Positions 7,120 to 18,474 are shown, counted from the first letter of the stretch. The stretch: DNA of 55,504 nt from Actinomycetes bacterium (GCA_026708005.1 JAPOVR010000083.1:1-55504); one strand, 5' to 3'. Numbers and translations are program-made. Notes: generated by a model not told the origin, from the sequence alone.

Positions 7120-8169
7120 CTAGCGCAGCTGGAAGCCTGCTCCGATCGGGTCGTCGGCATCGAGCATGAACCTGTGCTGGCCCGTGCGGTGGGCGGAACC
7201 CTCGATCTCGGTGACGACGGCGTCGTAGCCGGCGACCCGCGTCTCCTCGATGACCTGTCCGCGGAACTCGGTGTTGATGATGCTGCGGCTCGCGAGGAAC
7301 TCGCGCTGGCTCAGCTGTCCACCGGCGTAGAGTAGGGCGAGCCGGGCCGACGTGCCGCTCCCGCACGGGGAGCGGTCGACTTCGCCATCGGCGAAGACCG
7401 TGACGTTCTGCTGGCTCAGAGTGGGGCTTTCCGCCAACTGCTCGAGGAAGATGACCCCGTAGATGTCCCGCAGCGCCGGCTCGAGCGGGTGGATGAACTC
7501 GTGCGCACGTTCGAGCCCGTGCTTGATCTCGCGGCCGAGGCGGATCAGCAACGGCATGTCCTCGCGCGAGACCGTGAGCCCGAGCGCCGCCGCCTCGACG
7601 AAAGCGTAGAAGGCGCCGCCGAACGAGACGTCGCACCTGGCCTCGCCGGCGCTCGTCGCAACCATGAGCCGTTCCGCGGCGACGAAGGCGGGCACGTTTC
7701 GAAACCGCACCGAGTGAACGCGCTGGCCTCGCACGCTCGCGACGCTGTGAAGCCGGCCAGACGGGACGTCCACGACGACCCTCGTCTCAGGCTCGACGCC
7801 CTCGAGGACGCCCTCTTGAAGCGCCCAGGTCACGAGGGCGATCGTGCCGTGCCCACAGGCGGTCGAGTAGCCGGCGTTGTGGAAGAAGACGACGCCCAGG
7901 TCGGCTGATTCGTCGTTCGGCGGGACGACGAACCCGCCGTACATGTCCGCGTGCCCCCGTGGCTCGTTCACGAGCAGCTGCCGGACGTGGTCGAGCCGTG
8001 CGGCTGCGTCGGCCCTCCGCTCGAGGATCGTGGCGCCCTGTGGGAGTTCGACACCTCCGGTCACGATGCGAAACGGCTCGCCCGCGGTGTGGTAGTCGAC
8101 GGTCTCGATAGTCAGCCCTGACGACACGGCGCCTTCCGGGATAGGAGCGCGAAAGGTGCGGCTCAGCAT
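7120..8169 (-). CDS. Proline racemase-family enzyme, probable 4-hydroxyproline 2-epimerase
   Basis: The 349-residue protein belongs to the PLP-independent proline racemase family. Both catalytic cysteines are present: Cys105 in STACGHGTIA and Cys269 in RSPCGSGTSA. This fits racemase/epimerase chemistry; family dehydratases of trans-3-hydroxyproline replace the first Cys with Ser or Thr. HTAGEPFRIV near residue 27 is the usual substrate-pocket start. The chosen start is ATG; a GTG 14 codons in is also possible. A proline dehydrogenase begins 132 bp away on the opposite strand, so the pair probably works in proline/hydroxyproline breakdown. Proline versus 4-hydroxyproline as substrate is not decided by sequence. 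Confidence 0.85.
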   Translation of the reverse strand: MLSRTFRAPIPEGAVSSGLTIETVDYHTAGEPFRIVTGGVELPQGATILERRADAAARLDHVRQLLVNEPRGHADMYGGFVVPPNDESADLGVVFFHNAGYSTACGHGTIALVTWALQEGVLEGVEPETRVVVDVPSGRLHSVASVRGQRVHSVRFRNVPAFVAAERLMVATSAGEARCDVSFGGAFYAFVEAAALGLTVSREDMPLLIRLGREIKHGLERAHEFIHPLEPALRDIYGVIFLEQLAESPTLSQQNVTVFADGEVDRSPCGSGTSARLALLYAGGQLSQREFLASRSIINTEFRGQVIEETRVAGYDAVVTEIEGSAHRTGQHRFMLDADDPIGAGFQLR

Positions 8170-8301
8170 ACGGAACGACGTCCGACAACGAGGCTGTCCT
8201 CCGGCTGGGTCGGCTGGGTCGCGCCGTGCGGGCGGACCGCTACCGTTGCGCGCCAGTGCTCGGCGCAGCCTCAGCTGAACCTCCTCAGGCAGCGTGCTAG
8301 C

Positions 8302-9249
8302 GTGAGCTTCCACCCGGGCGAGCCCGCCAACAGAGCCCTTCGCGCGCTCATCCTGACCGCCGCCGACAACGCGGCGGTTCGCGCGATCGTCGACCGCTAC
8401 GGCATGCGGCTTGGCGCATCGCGGTTCGTCGCCGGCGAGGTTCTCGACGAGTGCATTCCCGTGCTTAGCGGCCTCAACGAGAGCGGCCTGAAGACCAACA
8501 CGACCCTGCTGGGGGAGGGTGTTCTCGACAGCGACCGCGCAGGCGGCGCCACCCGCGCCTACGAGGCGATCGTCGAGCGGCTCGCGGCCGAGGAGCTCGA
8601 CGTGTACGTCGCGCTGAAGCTCACGCACCTGGGTCTGCCGCTCGCTGAGGAGACCGCCTACGAGAACCTCGAGCGCGTGGTCGCAGCGGCGGCCAGGGTC
8701 GGCATGTTCGTGCGCATCGACATGGAGGAGTCGCGCTGGGTCGATGCGACGCTCCGGATCTACCGGCGCCTCCGAGTCGCCGGCTTCGACAACGTGGGGG
8801 TGGTCCTCCAGTCCTACCTCTACCGCAGCGCCGATGATCTCGAGGCGCTGCTGCCGCTCCAGCCGAATCTGCGCATCGTCAAGGGCGCGTACCTTGAGCC
8901 TCCTGAGCTGGCGATGCGCGACAAGCACGACGTCGACGAGAGCTACAGGCGCCTCGTCGAGCGGTCGCTCCGCGCCGGGGGGTACACGGCGGTCGCCACG
9001 CACGACACCGCGATCATCAAGAGTACGATTGGCTTCGCGAAGCGCGAGGGCATCGACGCGCCTGGCAAGTTCGAGTTCCAGATGCTCTACGGCGTGTGTG
9101 AGAACCTCCAGGAGTCGCTCGTGGAGCGCGGCTATCCGGTGCTCGTGGCGACGCCCTTCGGCCCCGAGTGGTACCCGTACCTGATGCGACGCCTCGCCGA
9201 GCGGCCGGCGAACGTGCTGTTCTTCCTGCGGGCGCTCCTGCCGTCATAG
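8302..9249 (+). CDS. Proline dehydrogenase (FAD-dependent)
   Basis: The 315-residue stand-alone ProDH oxidizes L-proline to pyrroline-5-carboxylate and passes electrons from FAD to the respiratory chain. It has the beta/alpha-barrel signatures VYVALKLTHLG, RIDMEES, VLQSYLYRS, RIVKGAYLEP and FEFQMLYGV. The C-terminal helix YPYLMRRLAERPAN (about 291-304) carries the conserved Tyr/Arg-Arg/Glu substrate-binding residues. The length matches the monofunctional Gram-positive/Thermus type; no P5C dehydrogenase is nearby. The start is GTG with a weak Shine-Dalgarno. The divergent epimerase suggests joint control, but no operator was recognized in the 132-bp gap. Confidence 0.92.
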   Translation: MSFHPGEPANRALRALILTAADNAAVRAIVDRYGMRLGASRFVAGEVLDECIPVLSGLNESGLKTNTTLLGEGVLDSDRAGGATRAYEAIVERLAAEELDVYVALKLTHLGLPLAEETAYENLERVVAAAARVGMFVRIDMEESRWVDATLRIYRRLRVAGFDNVGVVLQSYLYRSADDLEALLPLQPNLRIVKGAYLEPPELAMRDKHDVDESYRRLVERSLRAGGYTAVATHDTAIIKSTIGFAKREGIDAPGKFEFQMLYGVCENLQESLVERGYPVLVATPFGPEWYPYLMRRLAERPANVLFFLRALLPS

Positions 9250-9311
9250 CCATTCGGGAGCGCCTCGGCGGCGCCCGGTACCGTCCGGCAACATACGGCG
9301 ACAGGCTCACC

Positions 9312-10553
9312 ATGACAGAGGGAGTTGCCACCAGCACGACGTCCGCCGAGGTTGGGCGCGGCGAGGCCGCCCCGAAGGAGTGGGTGTTGCTCAAGTTCGG
9401 GGAGATCGCTCTGCGCGGTCGGAACCGGCGTCACTACGAGGCGCTCCTTCGCAGGAACATGCGCAACGCCGCGCGCGAGCTTGAGCCGCTTTCCGTGCGT
9501 CGGCGCGGAGGCGTGCTGGCGGTTTCTGCCGGCGAGCGCACGCCGGCGCTCGTCGAGCCGCTTCGCGATCTGCTGGGAGTGAGCCTGCTCCATCGCGCCG
9601 TCTGTCTTCCCAAGACGCCGGAGGCGGCTGCGGCATGTGCTATCGAGCTGCTCGCCGATCAGCGCGGCGAGAGCTTTGCCATCCGTTGCCGCCGCCGCGA
9701 CAAGCGGTTCCACCTAACCTCGCCGGAGCTCGCTGCCTACGTCGGCCGGGCTGTGCAGGAGGCGCTGGCGCTTGGCGTCGACCTCAGTGAGCCCGACCTT
9801 GAGGTGCACCTCGAGGTCGACAGGCACGAGATCTTCGCCTACTCAGAGCGCATTCCCGGACGCGGAGGGCTCCCGGTCGGTTCGAGCGGGCGCGCGCTCG
9901 TTTTGTTCTCCGGCGGCATCGACTCGCCGGTGGCGGCGTTCTACGCGATGAAGCGCGGTCTCAGGTGCGACTTCGTCCACTTCAGCGGGCGCCCGTTCAC
10001 CGGCCCCGAGTCGATCTACAAGTGCTATGGGCTCATCCGCCAGCTCGATCGGTTCCAGGGCGACTCGAGGCTCTTCGTCGTGCCGTTCGGCCATCAGCAG
10101 AAGGCGCTGGCGGGGGTGGGAGCCGGCCGACTGCAGATCGTCGCGCATCGCCGCCTGATGGTCAGGGCCGCCTGTGCGTTGGCCCATCGGGAAGAGCTCG
10201 CTGCGCTCGTCACGGGCGACTGTCTCGGGCAGGTCTCGAGCCAGACGCTGCACAACCTCTCCGTGGTCGAGGAGGCGAGCGACCTGCCGATGCTGCGGCC
10301 GCTGATCGGCTTCGACAAGCAGGAGGTGATCGGTGTCGCGCGCGAGCTCGGGACGCTCGAGCTGTCGAACCTGCCTGCGGAGGACTGCTGCACGCTGTTC
10401 TCCTCGTCGCTGGCCGAGACGCGGGCCGAGGCCGGCGCTCTGCGGCAGCTCGAGGAGAGGCTCGGTCTCGCCGAGGTCGTCGAGCAGCTGCTCGAGGCGG
10501 CAACGCTCGTGCGGCCGGCCTCCGGCGAGGTCAGGCTGCCTGTTCAGCCCTGA
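9312..10553 (+). CDS. thiI: tRNA 4-thiouridine synthetase ThiI
   Basis: The 413-residue enzyme adenylates U8 of tRNA for sulfur insertion and often also supplies sulfur for thiazole synthesis. An N-terminal ferredoxin-like/THUMP region (about 20-180) is followed by the PP-loop SGGIDSP (200-206). FTGPESIYKCYGLIRQL, DCLGQVSSQTLHN and AEDCCTLFSS are all conserved ThiI blocks. There is no C-terminal rhodanese domain, as in most Gram-positive ThiI proteins, so a separate sulfur donor is needed. The ATG start is preferred over an upstream in-frame codon within proDH. Its 3' end overlaps the convergent SDR gene by 10 bp. Confidence 0.93.
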   Translation: MTEGVATSTTSAEVGRGEAAPKEWVLLKFGEIALRGRNRRHYEALLRRNMRNAARELEPLSVRRRGGVLAVSAGERTPALVEPLRDLLGVSLLHRAVCLPKTPEAAAACAIELLADQRGESFAIRCRRRDKRFHLTSPELAAYVGRAVQEALALGVDLSEPDLEVHLEVDRHEIFAYSERIPGRGGLPVGSSGRALVLFSGGIDSPVAAFYAMKRGLRCDFVHFSGRPFTGPESIYKCYGLIRQLDRFQGDSRLFVVPFGHQQKALAGVGAGRLQIVAHRRLMVRAACALAHREELAALVTGDCLGQVSSQTLHNLSVVEEASDLPMLRPLIGFDKQEVIGVARELGTLELSNLPAEDCCTLFSSSLAETRAEAGALRQLEERLGLAEVVEQLLEAATLVRPASGEVRLPVQP

Positions 10554-11395
10554 GCCGCGCGGTCGATCGGTCCTTCGAGCTCGCCCGAGGTCCTGCGGTC
10601 GCGAGCGAGCAGCGTGACGCCGCCGTCGACCACGAGCGTCTGTCCGGTGATCCAGCGCGCCCGCTCGGAGGCGAGGAAGACGACGGCGTTGCCGACGTCC
10701 CAGCCGGTGCCCTCGATGTCGATGACCGACGCCTTCCGCCGTCTCTCACGGGCCTCGTCGGACAGTCCCCACGCCTCGACCATGGGCGTGTAGGCGGGGC
10801 CTGGGGCGACGCAGTTGACGCGGATGCCGCTCGGCCCGTGATCCACCGCGAGCGCGCGCGTCAACGAGATGATCGCGCCCTTCGAGGTCGAGTAGGCCGT
10901 GAGCCCACGGGGCCGCATCGCGGCGATGGAGGCGATGTTGACGATGGCGCCGCCGCCGCTCTTGACCATGGCAGGAATCGCGTGTCTGGAGACGAGCATC
11001 ATCGACGTGAGGTTGATCGTCAGGACGCGCTCCCACGACTCGCGGGTCTCCTCGACCACCGATCCCTGGCTCCCGATGCCGACGTTGTTGTCGAGCACGT
11101 CGAGCCGTCCCCACCGGTCGAGCGCTGCCCGCACCATCGCCTCGCACTGCTCCTCCTGGGTGACGTCGACGGAGCAGGCGGCAGCTTCACCACCCTCCTC
11201 GGCTGCGAGGGCGACCGTCTGCTCGGCGGCCGCGAGATCAAGGTCGGCGACGAGCACGCGGGCTCCGGCCCGCGCGAGCAGGATCGCGGCGGCGCGCCCG
11301 TTCCCGATGCCCTCTCCTCGGCTCCCGCCGCCGGTGACGATGGCGACCTTGCCCTCCAAACCGAGATCGAACGGATCACCCGCGGGATCGCCCAC
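10544..11395 (-). CDS. Short-chain dehydrogenase/reductase (SDR)
   Basis: This 283-residue Rossmann oxidoreductase is of the classical SDR type. It shows an expanded glycine loop (TGGGSRGEGIG, about 21-31), an NNVG motif in place of NNAG (about 108), catalytic Ser in VNIASIAAM and Tyr/Lys in YSTSK, and a C-terminal ITGQTLVVDGG. VADLD after beta-2 suggests NAD(H) preference through the Asp. The variant glycine loop, with an extra GEG, is characteristic of a subset annotated as 3-oxoacyl-ACP reductase-like or dehydrogenases of unknown substrate. The start is GTG. No pathway neighbours reveal the substrate. Confidence 0.88.
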   Translation of the reverse strand: MGDPAGDPFDLGLEGKVAIVTGGGSRGEGIGNGRAAAILLARAGARVLVADLDLAAAEQTVALAAEEGGEAAACSVDVTQEEQCEAMVRAALDRWGRLDVLDNNVGIGSQGSVVEETRESWERVLTINLTSMMLVSRHAIPAMVKSGGGAIVNIASIAAMRPRGLTAYSTSKGAIISLTRALAVDHGPSGIRVNCVAPGPAYTPMVEAWGLSDEARERRRKASVIDIEGTGWDVGNAVVFLASERARWITGQTLVVDGGVTLLARDRRTSGELEGPIDRAAQG

Positions 11396-11563
11396 GCCGG
11401 CAGCCTAGCCGGAGGGGCCTCGCGGCTTACACAAAGCGGGCTCTCGCGGGTGATCTGCCGAGGGGGAGGGGCCTTCGTCCAAGGGCCACCGGAGGCCAGG
11501 TCGCCGCGACGGGTGGGTGAGGCGAGCGGCGGGCGCGGTTGGTTCTCCGCGCCTGGGCCGAGA

Positions 11564-11636
11564 AGCCCTCTGGCGGACTCGAACCGCCGACCCCCTCCTT
11601 ACCATGGAGGTGCTCTACCGGCTGAGCTAAGAGGGC
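11564..11636 (-). tRNA. tRNA-Thr (GGT anticodon)
   Basis: The reverse strand folds into a standard cloverleaf. The 7-bp acceptor is GCCCTCT/AGAGGGC, the D arm GCTCAGCCGGTAGAGC, and the anticodon stem CCTCC/GGAGG with loop ATGGTAA, so the anticodon is GGT. The T arm contains GGTTCGAGTCC. CCA is not encoded. Confidence 0.95.
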
Positions 11637-11645
11637 ACCGCGACC

Positions 11646-11651
11646 ATTGTA
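11646..11651 (-). promoter_or_regulatory. -10 box of the tRNA-Thr promoter
   Basis: TACAAT (5/6 to TATAAT) lies 9 nt before the mature 5' end of tRNA-Thr on the same strand. No good -35 is visible 16-18 bp upstream, in keeping with weak -35 use elsewhere in the window. Confidence 0.5.
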
Positions 11652-11821
11652 GGGGTCGCTGCTCGTTCGAGCCCGCGGTGTAAGGCCCTCCAGGGAGTGC
11701 GGTGGCCCAGGCGAGCACCGCGTGCCCGCAGATTGGCTGGATCGTCGGCGAAGGTCTCCGCAAGACGCCCGGTCTGAGGCGCGCTCGGTCTGGGGCCAGC
11801 CGGTATCCTGCGACCGGTTTC

Positions 11822-11903
11822 GGGGGAGTTCCCGAGTGGCCAAAGGGGACCGGCTGTAAACCGGTTGGCTCCGCCTTCGGAGGTTCGAATCCTCCCTCCC
11901 CCA
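11822..11903 (+). tRNA. tRNA-Tyr (GTA anticodon)
   Basis: A class II tRNA with a long variable arm. The acceptor is GGGGGAG/CTCCCCC, the D arm TTCCCGAGTGGCCAAAGGGGA, the anticodon stem ACCGG/CCGGT with loop CTGTAAA (anticodon GTA), and the T arm GGAGGTTCGAATCCTCC. A TATCCT hexamer at 11804-11809 is a candidate -10. CCA is not encoded. Confidence 0.95.
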
Positions 11904-12662
11904 TCCAAGCTCTCCAACGGGTCGTTCGGGCTGTGTCAGGCGGCGCGGGCGGCTCGGCTGTCTGGTGTCGATGCAGGCTCGTTGTCCGGTCCCGTCCTCC
12001 GGGGCAGGGGCCGCATCCGAGGCGGCCAGGGCCCTAGGCCAGTCCGGGCGCCGGCCCCTGGAGGCGGGGGCCGTAACACCCTGGCCGTGGGGAGGACCCG
12101 GGTGAGGCTGCACTAGGGCACGGAGACGGCGTCATTGCGGAGACATGCGAGCTTATGCTTGTTGGTGCCGATCGCTGGGGGCGGCTGCACGGAACGGCAG
12201 GATCGTGGAGACGGTTCTGGCCTGGGGTCAGCCACGACGGGATTGCCCTTCCAGCGACGCGCCGGCGCATCGCGGCTGATCGACGAGGCCGGGTGGCACA
12301 GCTGCGCAGCGTGGTTGTGCAGAGCTTGCCGCACTCTCGCGACGCTTCTCTGACACAGCTGTGACAGGTCGCGCGAAATCCACGCACCTTTCTGGGCTAC
12401 CCTCCCCCGGTGGTGGGTGGGGGCTGGTTGCCCTTCGTGCCCGCTTGAGGCCTCATTGGCGGTCTGATGTTTCGCGGATTCGCCCGCGGACAAGTAGCTC
12501 GCCCGACGGCCCAGTGTTGCCGTCGCCGCGTCTCGGCCCTGCTCGCACGAGGGGCGGGCCTGGGTGGCCGCCAGCCGCCGCCGAGGCGGCTTCGCGCGCT
12601 GAGACGGGAGAGCCTGGCTGCGTTCTACGCGGAGGCCTGCGGGCCACTTCCGTCCGTGGCTC
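11904..12662. other. Long intergenic gap after tRNA-Tyr, with dispersed element copy 3
   Basis: No gene is supported over about 760 bp. It contains copy 3 of the dispersed element near 12311-12434. Open frames crossing the gap are Arg/Pro/Gly-rich and lack domains. The HD-GYP gene ends at the right border on the opposite strand. Confidence 0.55.
12311..12434 (+). repeat. Dispersed GTGAC/TACCCT element, copy 3 (three 11-bp units)
   Basis: Here the 11-bp unit is iterated three times: GCGAC at 12339, CTGAC at 12350 and GTGAC at 12361. The distance from the last unit to GGCTACCCT is unchanged from copy 1. The tail CCCGGTGGTGGGTGG and GGTTGCCCTTCG are shared with copy 1. Confidence 0.75.
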
Positions 12663-13247
12663 CTACTCGAGCACGTGCTCGAGTGCCGAGACGCAGCGGG
12701 GGCAGAACTGCGTACCGGCCCCGTGGCGAACCTCGGTGAGCGCCTCCGGCAGCGGCCTTCCAGAGCAGTAGACGCGATCGGTGATCATCGCGTCGAGAGC
12801 GTCTGCAACGTGGATGAGGCGGGCGGCGAGCGGGATCTCATCCCCGCTGAGCCCGTCCGGGTAGCCGCTGCCGTCGAAGTGCTCGTGATGGTGCCTCACG
12901 GCGGCCCCCGTCCGCGCGCAGAAGCCGAGCTGCACGACGGCGCGCGCGCCCTCGACCGGATGCCTGCGCATGAGGCGCCACTCCGCCTGCGTCAGAGGGC
13001 CAGGCTTGCGAACGATCTCGTCCGGTACCGCGAGCTTGCCGAGGTCGTGCAGGTGCGCCGCGTGGTTGAGCACGAGTAGCTCTGCCTTTGAGAGCTCGAA
13101 GAACTGTCCCATCGCCATCCCGAGCGTGCGCACCCGGAGTGCGTGCTCGGCGGTGTAGCGATCGTGTGCATGCATCAGACCCGCAAGCCGCTCAGGCTCG
13201 GCGAGCATCGCTGCCGACGTGGGCTGTGCGTGGCCGTGCGGCTCCAT
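12663..13247 (-). CDS. HD-GYP domain protein (probable cyclic di-GMP phosphodiesterase)
   Basis: The 194-residue protein is almost only an HD-GYP domain. The HD pair is in HLHDLGKLAVPDEIV (about 68), with RRHPVEGA near 95 and HHHEHFDGSGYPDGLSG carrying the GYP motif near 118-134. RLIHVADALDAMITDRVY follows. Such domains hydrolyse c-di-GMP with a di- or tri-iron centre. There is no receiver or sensor domain, so the input must come from partners. A C-terminal CPRC with an upstream Cys is unusual. The start is ATG; longer frames are unsupported. A GGDEF protein is encoded about 20 kb away, so both halves of a c-di-GMP cycle are present in the region. Confidence 0.88.
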   Translation of the reverse strand: MEPHGHAQPTSAAMLAEPERLAGLMHAHDRYTAEHALRVRTLGMAMGQFFELSKAELLVLNHAAHLHDLGKLAVPDEIVRKPGPLTQAEWRLMRRHPVEGARAVVQLGFCARTGAAVRHHHEHFDGSGYPDGLSGDEIPLAARLIHVADALDAMITDRVYCSGRPLPEALTEVRHGAGTQFCPRCVSALEHVLE

Positions 13248-13315
13248 CCTGACGGGTTCACCCCCGGACGGTGAACTCCTACCGTCCGAGCGAGGGCTCG
13301 ACGTAGACTCGCCTG

Positions 13316-14695
13316 ATGTCTGGCATGCCGAGGGACTCGCTGCGCCTTCTGCTCGGCAGGGTGCTTGGACGGGTGGCGGGCGGGCTGTCCCGTGGACTTG
13401 GTCGCGGTGGCGGGACGACGCTGCCCGGCAAGCTGCTGATCGCGTTTGACGGCGAGGCGATCCGCGAGCTCGGCCGACGGCTGCCGGCAGGGGCGATTGC
13501 GATCTCAGCGACAAACGGCAAGACGACGACGGCGTCGATGCTAGCCAAGATCCTCGAGCCTCACCTGGGGCTCGCGCACAACCGCGCCGGCGCCAACCTG
13601 GCCTCTGGCGTTGCGACCGCACTTTTGGGGGCGAGGGAAGCTGAGCTGGGCGTGTTCGAAGCTGACGAGGCCGCGCTGCCCGAGATCGCCCGTCAGCTTC
13701 GGCCGCGCGTGCTGTTGCTCGGAAACCTCTTTCGCGACCAGCTCGACCGCTACGGCGAGCTCGAGCTGATCGCCGAGCAGTGGCACGCCACGGTAACGGA
13801 GCTGCCTCCGGAGAGCGTCGTTGTGGTCAACGCCGATGATCCTCTGCTGGCTGGGTTGGCGCGTTCTCGCGCTCGGGCAATCAGCTTCGGGATCGACGAT
13901 GAAGCCGTCGCCCGGGGGACGCTGCCGCACGCGTCCGACTCGAAGTACTGCCCGGCATGCGACGAGCCGCTCGGCTATGCGCAGATCTACGTTGGTCATC
14001 TCGGCTGCTGGGCCTGCACGGCCTGCGGCGATGCCCGCCCGCAGCTCGACGTCGCGGCGCGCCGCGTTTGTGTGCACGGGCTTGAATCGGTGTCGTTCGA
14101 GCTGGTCGAGCGCCGCGTTCACGAGCAGGTCGCGCTTTCCGTTGCAGGCCTCTACAACGTCTACAACGCGCTCGCGGCAGCCGCCGCGGCGCGAGCGCTG
14201 GAGGTTCCGCTCAGCGACGTCGCCGCCGGGCTGGAGCGTTTCCGGCCGGCCTTCGGGCGCCTCCAGCGTGTCGTTGCGGCTGATCGGACGATCCTGCTGC
14301 TCCTGATCAAGAATCCCGCAGGAGCCAACGAAGTGATCAGGACGCTCATCGGCGCGGGCGAGCGGCCAGCTGTCATGCTCGCGCTCAACGACGGGATCGC
14401 TGACGGTCGAGACGTGTCCTGGATCTGGGATGTCGACTTCGAGCCGCTCATGCCGCTGGCGGATCGGATTGTGGTGAGCGGCACTCGCGCAGAGGAGCTT
14501 GCCCTACGCCTCAAGTACGGGGGCTACGACGAGGCCCGCCTCGAGGTGCACGCAGACCTCGCCGCGGCGCTCGACCGAGGGCTCGCGCTCTGCGAGCCGG
14601 GCTCCGAGCTTCCCCTGTTGCCGACGTACACAGCGATGCTGGAGCTCCAGAGGATCCTGGCCGACCGGGGGCTGGCTGAGCAGTACTGGCGCTAG
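13316..14695 (+). CDS. murT: MurT, Mur ligase-like subunit of lipid II isoglutaminyl synthase
   Basis: The 459-residue protein amidates the D-Glu of the lipid II stem peptide together with the glutaminase GatD, at the cytoplasmic membrane face. It has an N-terminal basic amphipathic segment, the Mur ligase P-loop ATNGKTTT (about 63-70), the RAGANLASG block and LGNLFRDQLDRYGE. The zinc ribbon CPAC...CTAC (about 212-238) is specific to MurT, as is the C-terminal DUF1727 with LLIKNPAGANEV. The length is normal. GatD, which usually follows directly, is not next to it; the downstream 630 bp are repeat-rich and noncoding. The start chosen is ATG. Confidence 0.93.
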   Translation: MSGMPRDSLRLLLGRVLGRVAGGLSRGLGRGGGTTLPGKLLIAFDGEAIRELGRRLPAGAIAISATNGKTTTASMLAKILEPHLGLAHNRAGANLASGVATALLGAREAELGVFEADEAALPEIARQLRPRVLLLGNLFRDQLDRYGELELIAEQWHATVTELPPESVVVVNADDPLLAGLARSRARAISFGIDDEAVARGTLPHASDSKYCPACDEPLGYAQIYVGHLGCWACTACGDARPQLDVAARRVCVHGLESVSFELVERRVHEQVALSVAGLYNVYNALAAAAAARALEVPLSDVAAGLERFRPAFGRLQRVVAADRTILLLLIKNPAGANEVIRTLIGAGERPAVMLALNDGIADGRDVSWIWDVDFEPLMPLADRIVVSGTRAEELALRLKYGGYDEARLEVHADLAAALDRGLALCEPGSELPLLPTYTAMLELQRILADRGLAEQYWR

Positions 14696-14873
14696 GTTGG
14701 AATCACGAGGATGGGGGGGCTTCTCCCCCGCGGAGATCGCTCGCAGGGGATCGCCGCCCTCCACGCAACCATGGCCCAGGCATCCGCTTGGATCGGCCTT
14801 CTCCATGTCAAGCATGTTCCCGTCGCCCCTTGGGTCGGCTGGGACACCGACGGCCTAGGCGACACCACGACGG

Positions 14874-14967
14874 CCCGCTGGGAGCCGCGCAGAGTCGTCC
14901 GTTGGGGGCCCCGCAGAGTCGCCCGCGGGCCCAGGCACAGTCGCCTGCTGAGGACTACGCAGAGTTG
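14874..14967. repeat. Four degenerate ~24-bp tandem repeats
   Basis: Units of 24, 24, 22 and 24 bp share a C-rich start, a G-rich middle and the ending GCAGAGTCG (units at 14874, 14898, 14922 and 14944). The last unit runs straight into dispersed element copy 4, whose first bases resemble the repeat end. Confidence 0.7.
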
Positions 14968-15050
14968 ACACAGTTTCGTGACGCTCTTGTGACAGATCGT
15001 GCGAGAGCTGTGCGCATGTCTCGGCTAGCCTCCCCCCGGGGGGGCAGGTG
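14955..15050 (+). repeat. Dispersed GTGAC/TACCCT element, copy 4
   Basis: GTGAC occurs at 14979 and 14990, 11 bp apart. The spacer to GGCTAGCCT is the same length as in the other copies, followed by CCCCCCGGGGGGG. ACACAGTTTCGTGACGCTCTTGTGACA is nearly the consensus of the family. Confidence 0.75.
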
Positions 15051-15186
15051 AGGCGCTTGTTGTCCAGGTTAGGCCGGCGGCTTCGCCTCGCGGCCTCCCG
15101 GCTGCTCGCACTGATCGCCGGGTTGGCTCGCCCCCGGCTCCCGAGTGGCCCACCGGTCACCTCCCCGGTGGCCCACCGGCCGGCTT

Positions 15187-15288
15187 GACCCACCAGGGGT
15201 GCCGCCGGACGGGTCGCGGGCCATGGACCCGAGTGCCTGAGGAGGCCCGACCCACCAGGGGCACCCCCGGGCGGGTCGCCGGCCACGG
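15187..15288. repeat. Pair of 40-bp direct repeats
   Basis: The units at 15187-15226 and 15249-15288 begin GACCCACCAGGGG and end GGGTCG-CGGGCCA-TGG-like, with about six mismatches. Their period is 62 bp. No coding role was found. Confidence 0.65.
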
Positions 15289-15328
15289 CCTGCGCCGAGC
15301 CAGGAGCGAGGCGGTCAGGCGCTGCCGC

Positions 15329-18319
<2,991 letters not shown>

Positions 18320-18400
18320 ACCGCCCCGGTGGGCTCAAGACCGACGCCACGCCACAGGGACGGCCCTCGAGCGGCGCCTTGCTAGACTGGCTGGGCGCAC

Positions 18401-18474
18401 GGCGGCGTAGCTCAGTTGGTTAGAGCAGCGGAATCATAATCCGCGTGTCGGAGGTTCGAGTCCTCCCGCCGCTA
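18401..18474 (+). tRNA. tRNA-Met (CAT anticodon), elongator type
   Basis: Cloverleaf with acceptor GGCGGCG/CGCCGCT, D arm GCTCAGTTGGTTAGAGC, anticodon stem GCGGA/TCCGC with loop ATCATAA (CAT), and T arm GGAGGTTCGAGTCCTCC. It resembles actinobacterial elongator tRNA-Met; a lysidine-modified tRNA-Ile2 is the alternative reading of CAT. It sits 19 bp before rpmG and is probably co-transcribed. TGCTAGACT at 18380-18388 is a plausible extended -10. Confidence 0.93.

Larger units (their letters stand above)
14696..15328. other. Repeat-rich intergenic gap downstream of murT
   Basis: No gene is supported between the convergent murT and hpnB-like genes. The gap contains four degenerate 24-bp tandem units, dispersed element copy 4 and a pair of 40-bp direct repeats. 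GGCCCACCGG recurs at 15147 and 15170. Confidence 0.6.

Noticed and set aside
620..15286. Recurring peptide-like pattern GRVAQKGxQL...SQExHET on the reverse strand of the four dispersed elements
   Set aside because: The frame similarity follows from conserved nucleotides. Reverse frames have no ribosome binding sites or common starts, and the flanks differ, so a small protein family is not supported; a DNA or RNA element fits better.
14874..15288. CRISPR array in the repeat-rich gap after murT
   Set aside because: Units are adjacent and degenerate, without unique spacers of constant length, and no cas gene is near.
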